This document shows positions 8,906 to 17,248 of a stretch of DNA of 64,000 nucleotides, in pieces. The stretch lies in the NCBI RefSeq assembly GCF_019263585.2, contig NZ_JADQDF010000001.1, positions 2,728,001 to 2,792,000 of the forward strand, given 5' to 3'. The stretch is from Pseudonocardia oceani (GTDB taxonomy: Bacteria > Actinomycetota > Actinomycetes > Mycobacteriales > Pseudonocardiaceae). Position 1 is the first letter of the stretch, and every line of letters starts with the position of its first letter. The notes under the pieces are model-generated. The model had not been told where the DNA came from. It searched no databases and worked only from the letters and a program-made list of their open reading frames with translations. The position numbers were made by a program, and so were the translations under genes.

Positions 8906-9505
8906 GTGATCGATCGCTTCGACGGCTGGATCGCCGGCCTCGGTACGGGACGCGGCCTGCGGGTCGTGGCCGGGATCTGGCCGCGCTCCCCGCTGGGCCC
9001 GTTCACCGACGTCATGGTGGAGCGGGCCGACGGGCACCGGCTGCTGCTCGCGCCCTCGGACGCGGTGGCGGAGTTCGTCGCGGGCACCTACCTGTTCGAC
9101 GAGGTGCGGGTGGGCCCGGTGCGCAGCCGGACCGACGGCACGCGCTGGGAGGTCGACGCCGCGCCGCTGGAGCTGGCCTTCACGGTCGGACGGCGGCCTG
9201 CGCTCGGGGCGCTGCTGCGCGCGGTCCCCCGACCCGTCGCGACCGACCCGCGGTGGATCTCGCTGATCGACCTCGTCGCCCGGCGCGTCCTGCCCGGCGT
9301 GCGCACCCGGGGCAGCGCGGCGGGCGGGCGCGAGGAGTTCTACGGCGCGCTCGACCTGCACCGCGTCACGTCGGCGAGCGTCGTCTGGGAGGGCGCCGAC
9401 CAGGGCGGGGTGGCGCCCGTCGACCCGCCCGTGCGGTTCGGGTTCGGGTCGACGCCGCGGGTCCCGTCGCTGACCCGGGTGGTGACGCTGGTGCGGAGCG
9501 GCTGA
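8906..9505 (+). CDS. Uncharacterised conserved-type protein, 199 aa
   Basis: I do not recognise a named family. The product begins VIDRFDGWIAGLGTGRGLRV and has alternating hydrophobic strands such as RVVAGIW, DVMVERADG and RLLLAPS that suggest a beta-rich fold, followed by a basic helical segment (ISLIDLVARRVLPGV, about 115-130). There is no signal peptide or transmembrane helix. The GTG start at 8906 sits 51 bases from the divergent Nei2 start. The stop overlaps the ATG of the next gene by one base (TGATG), so the two are translationally coupled. Codon use matches the neighbours, supporting a real gene. Confidence 0.65.
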   Translation: MIDRFDGWIAGLGTGRGLRVVAGIWPRSPLGPFTDVMVERADGHRLLLAPSDAVAEFVAGTYLFDEVRVGPVRSRTDGTRWEVDAAPLELAFTVGRRPALGALLRAVPRPVATDPRWISLIDLVARRVLPGVRTRGSAAGGREEFYGALDLHRVTSASVVWEGADQGGVAPVDPPVRFGFGSTPRVPSLTRVVTLVRSG

Positions 9506-9954
9506 TGCAGACGTTCCTGCCCTACCCCGACTTCGCGCGGAGCGCCGCCGCGCTCGACCTCAAGCGCCTGGGCAAGCAGCGCGTCGAGGCGCTGCAGGTG
9601 CTGCGGGCCGTCACCCGGCACACCTACGGCTGGAAGCGGCACCCGGCCGTCCGGATGTGGGCCGGGTTCCCCGACGGCGTCGCGGCGTACGGCCTGGCGA
9701 CCTGCGACGAGTGGGTGTCCCGCGGGCACGGCGACACCTGCGCCGCCACGATCGGCGCCGACCTCGCCGAGGCGGGCCGCCCGCCGCCGCGCACGCAGGC
9801 CGCGCTGGCCCGGCTCGCGCTGCTGCCCGACTGGATCGGCGACGAGCGCGTGCACCGCAGTCACCGCGCGGCGCTGGTGCGCAAGGACCCGGAGTTCTAC
9901 GGGCCGCGGTTCCCCGACGTCGACCCGGAGCTGCCGTACTTCTGGCCGGTCTGA
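9505..9954 (+). CDS. MSMEG_6728-type protein (pyrimidine-dimer glycosylase-like)
   Basis: Protein of 149 residues. It matches the actinobacterial MSMEG_6728 family, related to T4 endonuclease V-type pyrimidine-dimer glycosylases (PF03013): MQTFLPYPDF at the N-terminus, LDLKRLGKQRVEALQVLRA (about 16-34), GWKRHPAVRMW (about 42-52) and PEFYGPRFP near the C-terminus. The family is presumed to act on damaged DNA but activity is largely unproven. Start and stop of the adjacent genes overlap as TGATG. The Nei2 gene only 650 bases away makes this a small repair-related neighbourhood. Confidence 0.75.
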   Translation: MQTFLPYPDFARSAAALDLKRLGKQRVEALQVLRAVTRHTYGWKRHPAVRMWAGFPDGVAAYGLATCDEWVSRGHGDTCAATIGADLAEAGRPPPRTQAALARLALLPDWIGDERVHRSHRAALVRKDPEFYGPRFPDVDPELPYFWPV

Positions 9955-9986
9955 GGATCGGGGGCTCGGGGGCTCGGGGCCGGGGC

Positions 9987-10703
9987 TCAGAGCCAGCGCG
10001 GCGGCACCGGGAGGTCGCCGCCGAGCGCGGTGAGCGCCGCGCCGCCGGAGCGGCCCGTGACCCCGCCGAGCAGCTGCGCCGCTGGGCCGTGGACCTCGAC
10101 GCCCGCGCCCTCGGGCCCCAGGCTCCAGGTGCGGTCGCGGTCGGTGGCCGTCAGCGTCGCCGACGGGCAGCCGTCCCTGCTGCTCAGGACTCCGGTGACG
10201 TCGTCGAGCAGGGTGTCGACGACCTCGGGCGGCAGGTCCGACACGGTCGTGCCGGACGCGAGGTCGACGGAGTGCAGCCAGACCTCGCGCACCCGCATCC
10301 ACGGGATCTCCGCCGCCGGGATGGCGCGGCCCAGCGCGCTGCGGACGGTGTTGTGCCACATGCGGTCGTCGAGCGCGGAGAGGGCGACGTCGAGGTCCTC
10401 GGCGGTGATCGTCAGCTCCCGGCGCAGCGTCTCGGCCGGGCGCTGCGCGGACGACTCGATCTCGGCCGCGCGCTGCTCGGCGTCGGCGTACATCGGCGTC
10501 TCGACGCCGGTGCGGGCCCACGCGGCCAGCCGGGCCAGCGCCTCGGCGTTGCGGGCGACGTGCGCGATCACGTGCGCGCGGCTCCACCCGGGCAGCGCGC
10601 TGGGCGCGCGCAGGGCGTCGTCGGGTAGGGCGTCGACGAGCTGCACGAGGAACTCCGTGCCGGCACCCATCCACGGCAGCGTCGCCGTCACGTCGCGTCT
10701 CAC
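9987..10703 (-). CDS. Mycothiol-dependent maleylpyruvate-isomerase-family protein
   Basis: Protein of 238 residues with an N-terminal DinB-like four-helix bundle and a C-terminal sterol-carrier-like domain, the layout of the mycothiol-dependent maleylpyruvate isomerase family. Metal-ligand-type histidines are seen in GWSRAHVIAHVARNAEAL (about 40-57) and in EVWLHSVDL (about 139-147). GTG at 10703 is chosen because homology starts shortly after it; the frame is open to 10796 but that extension is not family-like. Mycothiol use is itself an actinobacterial marker. The actual substrate is unknown, since most members are not true maleylpyruvate isomerases. Confidence 0.8.
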   Translation of the reverse strand: MRRDVTATLPWMGAGTEFLVQLVDALPDDALRAPSALPGWSRAHVIAHVARNAEALARLAAWARTGVETPMYADAEQRAAEIESSAQRPAETLRRELTITAEDLDVALSALDDRMWHNTVRSALGRAIPAAEIPWMRVREVWLHSVDLASGTTVSDLPPEVVDTLLDDVTGVLSSRDGCPSATLTATDRDRTWSLGPEGAGVEVHGPAAQLLGGVTGRSGGAALTALGGDLPVPPRWL

Positions 10704-10797
10704 GTCGGTCCCCACCTTCCCGACCGGCGGCTCCGGCCGTCCGAACCGTGCCACACCGGACGCGCCCCCGGGTACCGCGCCCGGCGCCGCCCCCATC

Positions 10798-11619
10798 TCA
10801 CGACGCCTCGCGCACCCCGTCGGTGACCTCGTCGACGAACTCCTCGGCCGGGGCCCGCAGCAGCCCGTGCGCCTCCAGGAACACCTCGTGCGCCGCGCGG
10901 CCCGACCACCCCGTCGGCAGCAGCTCGGGCGGCAGGTCGGGGTCGCGGAACGGGAAGAGCCGGTAGTCGTGCATCAGCCGCATCCGCTCGACCAGGGCGT
11001 CCGCGCCGCGCAGCTCCCCCGCGCGGTAGCGCTCCAGCCGGGGGCGGTAGGCGTCGAGCAGGGCGGCGTAGTCGCGGTCGAGACCGTCCAGGTCCCAGGA
11101 GCGCACCGCCATGTCGCGGTCGGCGTCGACCCCCTCGGACCGGGCGCGGAACGCGTCGAGCCGGACCGAGGGACGGTCGGCGAAGTCGGCCTTCACCTGC
11201 GCGGTCCGGTCGTGCGGGCTGAGCCACACCGACGACGACAGCGGCCCGAACCCGAGCCAGGCGAGTTTCTTGCGCAGCTGCTCGCGCAGCGCCCGCTCCG
11301 TCTCGGGCACCGAGTAGATGACCATGTGCCACTGCCCGTCCCACGGGCCGGTGGCGCGGTCGAAGATGCGGGAGCGGCCGTCGTCGAGCAGCCGCCACGC
11401 CGTGCCGGTGAGCAGGTAGGTGGTCTCGCGGCCGTCGCGGCGGCTGTCCAGCCAGCCCTCCTTGCGCAGGCGCGTCACGACGACGCGGACCGTCGGCTCC
11501 GGCACCTCGAAGCACGCCATGAGCGCGGCGAGCGCGCGCAGCCGGACCTCGCCGCCCCGGTAGCGCAGGTAGTCGCCGAACAGGTCGAACACCAGCGACC
11601 GCGCCTTCACCGGCCCCAC
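10798..11619 (-). CDS. PaaX-family transcriptional regulator
   Basis: Regulator of 273 residues resembling PaaX, the phenylacetyl-CoA-responsive repressor. It has an N-terminal winged helix (ARSLVFDLFGDYLRY and VRVVVTRLRKEGWL, about 6-60), a middle domain with WHMVIYSVPETERALREQLRK and a C-terminal domain ending FVDEV. No paa catabolic genes are present in the window, so its regulon is probably the divergent alpha/beta hydrolase gene, whose start is 90 bases away, or lies elsewhere. MGPVKARS is taken as the N-terminus; the GTG codon three residues on is possible. Confidence 0.85.
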   Translation of the reverse strand: MGPVKARSLVFDLFGDYLRYRGGEVRLRALAALMACFEVPEPTVRVVVTRLRKEGWLDSRRDGRETTYLLTGTAWRLLDDGRSRIFDRATGPWDGQWHMVIYSVPETERALREQLRKKLAWLGFGPLSSSVWLSPHDRTAQVKADFADRPSVRLDAFRARSEGVDADRDMAVRSWDLDGLDRDYAALLDAYRPRLERYRAGELRGADALVERMRLMHDYRLFPFRDPDLPPELLPTGWSGRAAHEVFLEAHGLLRAPAEEFVDEVTDGVREAS

Positions 11620-11708
11620 CCCCTTCCCGTGCCGTTCCGTTGACGGCCGTTGCGCCCGCGCCCCATGATGGCGCCGATCACCCGACCCCCCGCAGCTGGG
11701 AGCACATG

Positions 11709-12428
11709 ATGGCCGAGACGTTCGTCCTGATCACCGGGGCGTGGCACGGCGGATGGGCCTGGCGTCCCGTGGCGCAGCACCTGCGCGCCGCCGGGCACAC
11801 CGTGCACACCCCGACCCTGCCGGGCGTCGCCGACGGGGACGACCCGACCGGCCTGCACCTGTCCGACGTCGTCGACTTCGTGGTCGAGTACGTCGAGAGC
11901 CGCGACCTGCAGGACGTGACCCTGGTCGGGCACAGCTGGGGCGGCTACCCGATCACCGGCGCGGCGCCCCGCCTGGCGTCGCGGCTGAAGAAGGTCGTCT
12001 ACTGGAGCGCGTTCGTGCCGGCGGCCGGCCGCTCGCTCTACGACGAGGTGCCCCCGCCCTACCAGGAGCTGTTCGCCGGGGTCGCGGCCGCGTCGGGGAA
12101 CAACACCGTGACGCTGCCCTTCGAGGTGTTCCGCGACGGCTTCATCGCCGACGCACCCGAGGCCGTGCAGAAGCTCGTGCACGACCTGCTGGTGCCGCAC
12201 CCGATGCAGTACTTCACCGAGACCGTCGAGCCGATCGACCCGGCGACGCTCGGCGTGCCCGTGGCCTACGTGTTCAGCGTCGACGACGTGGCCCTGCCGC
12301 CCGGCGAGTACGGCTGGGTACCGCGCTTCCCGGAGCGGCTCGGCGTCACCGCGACCGAGGCCCCCGGCAGCCACGAGGCGATGTTCACCCAGCCCGCGGG
12401 GCTGGCGGAGGCGCTGCTGAAGGCCTGA
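11709..12428 (+). CDS. Alpha/beta hydrolase (esterase type)
   Basis: Esterase-like hydrolase of 239 residues. The N-terminus FVLITGAWHGGWAW supplies the oxyanion-hole segment, and the nucleophile elbow is GHSWGG (about residue 76). An acid in YVFSVDD and His in PGSHEAMF complete the triad. Resembles plant salicylate-esterase or bacterial pyrethroid-hydrolase types, but substrate is not deducible. Two ATGs are adjacent (11706 and 11709); the second has better spacing from GGGAG at 11698. It is divergent from the PaaX-type regulator and is a likely target of it. Confidence 0.8.
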   Translation: MAETFVLITGAWHGGWAWRPVAQHLRAAGHTVHTPTLPGVADGDDPTGLHLSDVVDFVVEYVESRDLQDVTLVGHSWGGYPITGAAPRLASRLKKVVYWSAFVPAAGRSLYDEVPPPYQELFAGVAAASGNNTVTLPFEVFRDGFIADAPEAVQKLVHDLLVPHPMQYFTETVEPIDPATLGVPVAYVFSVDDVALPPGEYGWVPRFPERLGVTATEAPGSHEAMFTQPAGLAEALLKA

Positions 12429-12544
12429 CCGCTCGGCACACCGGACGCGCGACGCCCTTCACCCCGACCCGCCGGGCTGGGAGGATGCGGGCCCACCGGG
12501 TCGGGGGCCCGGACCTCCCGGATCCACGGCACGGAGGCTGCCGC

Positions 12545-15500
12545 ATGGTGCGAGACGAGCACGGCGCCGAGCCGGGGGTGCTGGACCGGCCGCGCGTGGC
12601 GGGGCTGCTCCGCGCCGCCGCGCGGCGGCGGGTCACGCTCGTCGTCGCGGGCGGGGGGTTCGGCAAGACCACCGCGGTGCGCCACGCCACCGCGGGGCGC
12701 CACGGCGGCTGGCTCGCGCTGCGCCGGGCCGACCGCGCCGTCGAGGTCCTCGCCCCGCGGCTGGCGGTCGCGCTCGGCGTCGCCGCCCCGCCCGGGCTGT
12801 CGGCCGGCGGCGGCGCGCTGGGCGCGCAGGACCGGCGCGCGCTGGCCGAGGGCCAGGCCGAGCTGCTGGCCGAGGCGGTCGAGCGGGTGGCCGACCGCAC
12901 GCTCGTCGTCGACGAGGTGGAGCAGCTCGCCGACGACGACCCGGGCACCGCGCTGCTGCACGCGCTCTGCCTGCACGCCCCGCCCGGGCTGCACGTCGTC
13001 CTCTGCGGCCGCCGGCTGCCGCACCTGGGCCTGGGACGGCTGCGCGGGCAGGGAGAGGTCGCCGAGGTGGCGGCGGGCGAGCTGGCGTTCACCGTCGACG
13101 AGACCGCGGCGCTGCTGGCCGCCCGCCTCGGGCCCGGCGCCACCGGGATGGCCGCGCACCTGTGCGGGCTGACCGCCGGCTGGGCGGCGGCCCTGCAGCT
13201 CGCGCTCGCCCGCCTCGACCCCCTCGAACCGGAGCACCGGCCACGCGCGCTGGAGCAGTGGGAGCGCTACCGCGGCGCGAGCTGGCGCGACTTCGCCGCC
13301 GACCTCCTCACCGGCGAGTCCGCGTCGACGCGACGGCTGCTCGCGGTGTCCGCCACCGTCCGCCGGGTCGACGCCGGGCTGGTCCGCGGGCTCGGCGTCG
13401 AGGTCGGCGACGACGACGTCGAGGAGCTCGTCGACCGGGGGCTGCTCGTCCCGGTCGGGGGCGCGGCCGCCTCCGCCGTGGAGGGTCTCGCCGTCTCCCC
13501 CGTGCTCGCGTCCACCGTCCGCGCGCAGCTGGGCCCGCACGAGACGGCCGCGCTGCGTCACGACGCCGCGGCCTGGTTGGAGGCCCGGGGCCGGTTGGAG
13601 GAGGCGCTGGAGTGCAGCGTGGGCGCCACCCCGGAGTCGACGCGGGCGCTGCTCTCCCGCAGCGGGTACGCCCTGGTGGAACGGGGGTGCGGCGGACGGG
13701 TGGCCGAGGTGCTCGCCGCCGTCGGCACGGCCGCGGAACCCCGCCTCGACGGCGTGCTCGGCGCGGCCCTGCAGGCCGCAGGCGACTGGGACGGCGCCCT
13801 GGCCGTCTACACCCGGCTGCACCGCCGCACCGGCGGTCCGGGGCCGCCCGAGGTCGCGTGGCGCCACGGCGCGCTGCTCCACATGCGCGGGGACGCGGCG
13901 GCGGCGCTCGCCGTGCTGTCCGCCGCGCCGCCCGGCGCGCTCGTCTCCGCCTGGCTCAGCACGACGCTGTGGAGCAGCGGTGACCTCGACGGCGCGGGGG
14001 CCGCCGCCGAGCGGGCCGTCGCGGAGGCCGGGGACGACCCGGTGGCCCGCACCGCCGCGCACGTCGCCGCCGCGCTGGTGGCCGCCGGGCGGGGCGACCG
14101 TGAGCGCAACGCCGCGGAGTACCGGCTCGCGCTGACCGCCGGCACGGAGGCGGGCGACTCCGCGCAGCTCGCACGGATCCACGCCAACCTCAGCTCGCGC
14201 GCGGTCGAGGAGGGCGACTACGCGGGCGCGGTGGAGCACGCCGACCAGGCGCTGCGGGCGGGCGCGGGCCACCGGTTCTTCGCCGCGCTCGCGCTGAGCA
14301 ACAAGGCCGACGCGCTGCTGTGCACCGGGCGGCTCGACGAGGCCCGCGTCGCGCTCGACGAGGCCGTCGGGACCTACGCCCGACTGGGCTCGCTGCGCGA
14401 GGGCGTGCCGCGGGCGCTGCTCGGTGCCCTCCACGTCGAGCGCGGCGACCTCGTGCGGGCGCGGGTCTGCCTGGACCAGGCCGTGCGGCTCGCCGAGCGC
14501 ACCGGCGACGTCCACGCCCGTGTCACGGCGCTCACCGCGCTCGTGCCGATCCTCGCCGCCGAGGACGTCGGGCGGGCGCGGGAGCTCGCCGCCGAGGCGG
14601 TCCAGGCGTCGACCAGCCTGGAGCTGGCCCGCGCGCTGTGCGCCGGGGCGCACGTCGAGCTGCACGCGGGCGACCGGCCCGCGGCCGCGGCGCTGGCCCG
14701 CCGCGCCGAGGCCCAGGCCCGGCGCACGCTCGACCGCGCCGCCCTCGCCGAGGCCCTGGGGCTGGCCGGGGTCGCCGCCGACCCGCCCGACCAGCGGCTG
14801 CTGCGCGACGCCGTCGCCGTGTGGGACGTCGTCGGCAACCCCCTCGCCCGCTGCCGCACCCGGCTCGCTCTCGCGCTGCACCGCGGCGACGAGGAGCAGG
14901 TGGCGGCGCTGCGCCGGGAGCTCGCGGCGTGTGGCGCGAGCCCGGACGTCGGCCTGCCTGCGCTGCTCGCCACGCGCGCGGGCGAGCGGCCGGCCGCCGT
15001 CCGGATCACGACGCTGGGGCGCTTCCGGCTGCTGCGCGAGGGGCGGCCGGTCACGGCGCCGGACTGGCGGTCGCGCAAGGCCCGGGACCTGCTCAAGATC
15101 CTCATCGCCCACCACGACCGCCCCGTCACCCGCGACGCCGCCGCCGACGCGCTGTGGCCGGGCGAGGCCGGTGCGCGCGTGGCGAACCGGCTGTCGGTGG
15201 CGCTGAGCGTGCTGCGCCGGGTGCTCGACCCCGACCGCGCGCACGCCGCCGACCACTACCTCGCCACGGACCTCCGTTCGCTGGCGCTGCGCACCGACCG
15301 CGTCGAGGTCGACGTCGTCGCCTTCGACCACCTGGCGCGCGAGGGCATCGCGCTCGGCATGACCGGCTACCCGGCGGAGGCCGAGGACCTGCTGCGCCGG
15401 GCCGAGCGCCTCTACGCGGGAGACTTCCTGGAGGAGGACCGCTTCGAGGACTGGGCGGTCGACCGGCGCGAGGCCGCCCGCGCCACCGCGCAGACCGTGT

Positions 15501-15742
15501 CGAGGCTGCTCGCGCGCCTCGCCTCCGATCGCGGCGACGAGGAGGCGGCGGGCCACCACCTGTGGCGGCTGCTCGAGCGCGACCCCTACGACGAGGACGC
15601 CTGGCAGGCCGCGCTGGGCACGCAGCTGCGCCTGGGCCACCCCGGCCGCGCGCGCCGGCTCTACGCCGGGTACGTCCGGCGGATGGACGAGCTCGGCATC
15701 GCCCCGCTCCCGCTGACCCAGGCGCGGGACAGGCGAGCCTGA
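12545..15742 (+). CDS. STAND/MalT-like regulator with C-terminal BTAD domain
   Basis: Large regulator of 1065 residues. The N-terminal NTPase domain has a P-loop AGGGFGKTT (35-43), and LVVDEVEQL (about 120-128) fits Walker B. A long array of TPR-like helices spans about 350-800. The C-terminus carries an OmpR-type winged helix (TLGRFRLLREGRPV to SVALSVLRRVLDP, about 820-900) followed by a bacterial transcriptional activator domain with DFLEEDRFEDWA and LLERDPYDEDAW. AfsR/SARP proteins place the HTH-BTAD first; here it is last, behind a MalT-like sensor. A GGAGG site precedes the ATG. The ECF sigma gene follows, so the pair may form one signalling unit. Confidence 0.85.
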   Translation: MVRDEHGAEPGVLDRPRVAGLLRAAARRRVTLVVAGGGFGKTTAVRHATAGRHGGWLALRRADRAVEVLAPRLAVALGVAAPPGLSAGGGALGAQDRRALAEGQAELLAEAVERVADRTLVVDEVEQLADDDPGTALLHALCLHAPPGLHVVLCGRRLPHLGLGRLRGQGEVAEVAAGELAFTVDETAALLAARLGPGATGMAAHLCGLTAGWAAALQLALARLDPLEPEHRPRALEQWERYRGASWRDFAADLLTGESASTRRLLAVSATVRRVDAGLVRGLGVEVGDDDVEELVDRGLLVPVGGAAASAVEGLAVSPVLASTVRAQLGPHETAALRHDAAAWLEARGRLEEALECSVGATPESTRALLSRSGYALVERGCGGRVAEVLAAVGTAAEPRLDGVLGAALQAAGDWDGALAVYTRLHRRTGGPGPPEVAWRHGALLHMRGDAAAALAVLSAAPPGALVSAWLSTTLWSSGDLDGAGAAAERAVAEAGDDPVARTAAHVAAALVAAGRGDRERNAAEYRLALTAGTEAGDSAQLARIHANLSSRAVEEGDYAGAVEHADQALRAGAGHRFFAALALSNKADALLCTGRLDEARVALDEAVGTYARLGSLREGVPRALLGALHVERGDLVRARVCLDQAVRLAERTGDVHARVTALTALVPILAAEDVGRARELAAEAVQASTSLELARALCAGAHVELHAGDRPAAAALARRAEAQARRTLDRAALAEALGLAGVAADPPDQRLLRDAVAVWDVVGNPLARCRTRLALALHRGDEEQVAALRRELAACGASPDVGLPALLATRAGERPAAVRITTLGRFRLLREGRPVTAPDWRSRKARDLLKILIAHHDRPVTRDAAADALWPGEAGARVANRLSVALSVLRRVLDPDRAHAADHYLATDLRSLALRTDRVEVDVVAFDHLAREGIALGMTGYPAEAEDLLRRAERLYAGDFLEEDRFEDWAVDRREAARATAQTVSRLLARLASDRGDEEAAGHHLWRLLERDPYDEDAWQAALGTQLRLGHPGRARRLYAGYVRRMDELGIAPLPLTQARDRRA

Positions 15743-15870
15743 CCTCGCTCTCAGGACGCACTCACCCCGTCACAAGGACCCCGGCGGACGCTGCCGTGCA
15801 TGCCCACGTTCGTGCTGCGCCTGCGGACAGCGGGCGAGCGCGGCGCCGCACCCCCCCGACCGGACCCGCG

Positions 15871-16434
15871 GTGAGGGCGCCGGCCGACGAGGAACCCGCC
15901 GACCTGCTCCGCCGCGTCGCCGCCGGGCGTCCCGGCGCCTGGGCCGACCTGATCGGGCGGTACGGATCGCTCGTCCGGGCGCGGACGGCGGCGTACCGGC
16001 TGCAGGAGGCGGACGCGCTCGACGTCACCCAGACGACGTGGCTGCGCCTGGCCGAGAACCTCGACCGCATCCACACCCCCGACCACCTCGCCGGCTGGCT
16101 GGCGGCCGTCGCCGCGCACGAGTGCCAGCGCGTCGTCCGCCAGCGCACCCGGATCGTGCTCGCCGAGACCGTGTCGCCACCCGCCTCGGAGTGGGACCCC
16201 GGACCGGAGCAGGCCGCGGTCGACGGCGACGTGCGACGCGCCGTCGCAGGGGCGATCGCGACCCTCCCGCCACTGCGCCGGGCCCTGCTGGCCGCCCTGT
16301 TCGCCGAGGACCACCGGTCCTACGCCGAGATCGCCGACGACCTCGGCGTGCCGATCGGCAGCCTCGGCCCCACCCGTGCGCGGATGCTCACCATCCTGCG
16401 CAGGACCCTTGCCGCCTCGGGGATCGCGGCCTGA
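15871..16434 (+). CDS. ECF-type RNA polymerase sigma factor
   Basis: Sigma-70 family protein of about 187 residues. Region 2 is visible as WADLIGRYGSLVRARTAAYRL and ADALDVTQTTWLRLAENLDRI; region 4 as ALLAALFAEDHRSYAEIADDLGVPIGSLGPTRARML. Start is uncertain: GTG at 15871 fits the domain boundary, while a GTG near 15795 would add about 25 Arg/Pro-rich residues. No anti-sigma gene is adjacent on either side. It lies 128 bases after the STAND/BTAD regulator on the same strand and could be controlled by it. Confidence 0.8.
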   Translation: MRAPADEEPADLLRRVAAGRPGAWADLIGRYGSLVRARTAAYRLQEADALDVTQTTWLRLAENLDRIHTPDHLAGWLAAVAAHECQRVVRQRTRIVLAETVSPPASEWDPGPEQAAVDGDVRRAVAGAIATLPPLRRALLAALFAEDHRSYAEIADDLGVPIGSLGPTRARMLTILRRTLAASGIAA

Positions 16435-16494
16435 CGCCCGCGGGGACGGCCGGCCCCCTTCCTGGCCCGCCCGCACCGGGCCAGGATGGGGACC

Positions 16495-17073
16495 ATGGCG
16501 TTCGTCGATCCACCCCCGCACGGCCCCGACGCCCAGCGCCTCTACGACGACGACGTCGCGACGGTCGGGTACGTGATGAACGCGTCGCGGCTGTGGGCGC
16601 ACCAGCCGGCGTCGTCGGACGCGCTGTTCGCGCTGATGGAGCAGGCCGCGGCGCCGCTGGCGCTCGACCGGCGCCGCCGCGGCATCCTCGTCGCGGCCTG
16701 CGCGTCCACGATGGGCGACTCCTACTGCTCGCTCGCCTGGGGCGGGCGGCTGGCCGCCGCGAGCGACACCGACACCGCGGTGTCGGTCCTGCTCGGCGGC
16801 GACCAGGGCCTCACCACCGCCGAGCGGGCCATGGCGGGCTGGGCCCGGGCCGTGGCCCGCGACCCCAACGCCACCGTCCGCGCCGACGTCCAGGTCCTGC
16901 GCGACGCCGGATTCTCCGACGGCGACGTCTTCGCGATCACGCTGTTCGTCGCGCTGCGGATCGCCTACTCCACCGTCAACGACGCGCTCGGCGCCCGCCC
17001 CGACGCCGCACTGCGCGACGCCGCGCCCGCCCCGCTGCGCGACGCCGTCGACTACGGGAGACCCGTCGGCTGA
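16495..17073 (+). CDS. Carboxymuconolactone-decarboxylase/AhpD-like protein
   Basis: All-helical protein of 192 residues resembling peroxidase-related AhpD-like proteins. The redox-type segment CASTMGDSYCSLAWG (about 63-77) has two cysteines eight residues apart, instead of the CxxC spacing of AhpD, so peroxidase-coupled disulfide chemistry is doubtful. A later FVALRIAYSTVNDALGARP matches the family C-terminal helix that ends in VNDALG. Two starts are possible (16486 and 16495); the second is nearer the usual AFVDPP opening. No pathway neighbours. Confidence 0.65.
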   Translation: MAFVDPPPHGPDAQRLYDDDVATVGYVMNASRLWAHQPASSDALFALMEQAAAPLALDRRRRGILVAACASTMGDSYCSLAWGGRLAAASDTDTAVSVLLGGDQGLTTAERAMAGWARAVARDPNATVRADVQVLRDAGFSDGDVFAITLFVALRIAYSTVNDALGARPDAALRDAAPAPLRDAVDYGRPVG

Positions 17074-17248
17074 GCCCGTCGCAGGGTCGGCGCGTGAGCG
17101 CCGGGAGCCCCTCGGCCCTGGCCACGGCCGACCTCGTCGGGCTGCCCGCGATGGGCGCGCTGCTGCGCCGCGCCTGACCGCGTCAGCACATCGGGCGACC
17201 GCGCCCTCCCCGACCCGCGCGCCGCGCGCCGGTAGGTTCGGTGCCGCC

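Noticed and set aside
12266-15640. 1124-residue open frame antisense to the STAND/BTAD regulator
   Set aside because: Typical of GC-rich DNA: it mirrors the coding frame of the plus-strand gene, shows Gly/Arg/Val-rich low-complexity composition and no domain.
17094-17177. 27-residue frame (VSAGSPSALATADLVGLPAM...) between the AhpD-like gene and the kinase
   Set aside because: Starts with GTG but has no ribosome site or recognised motif; cannot be separated from chance in this composition.
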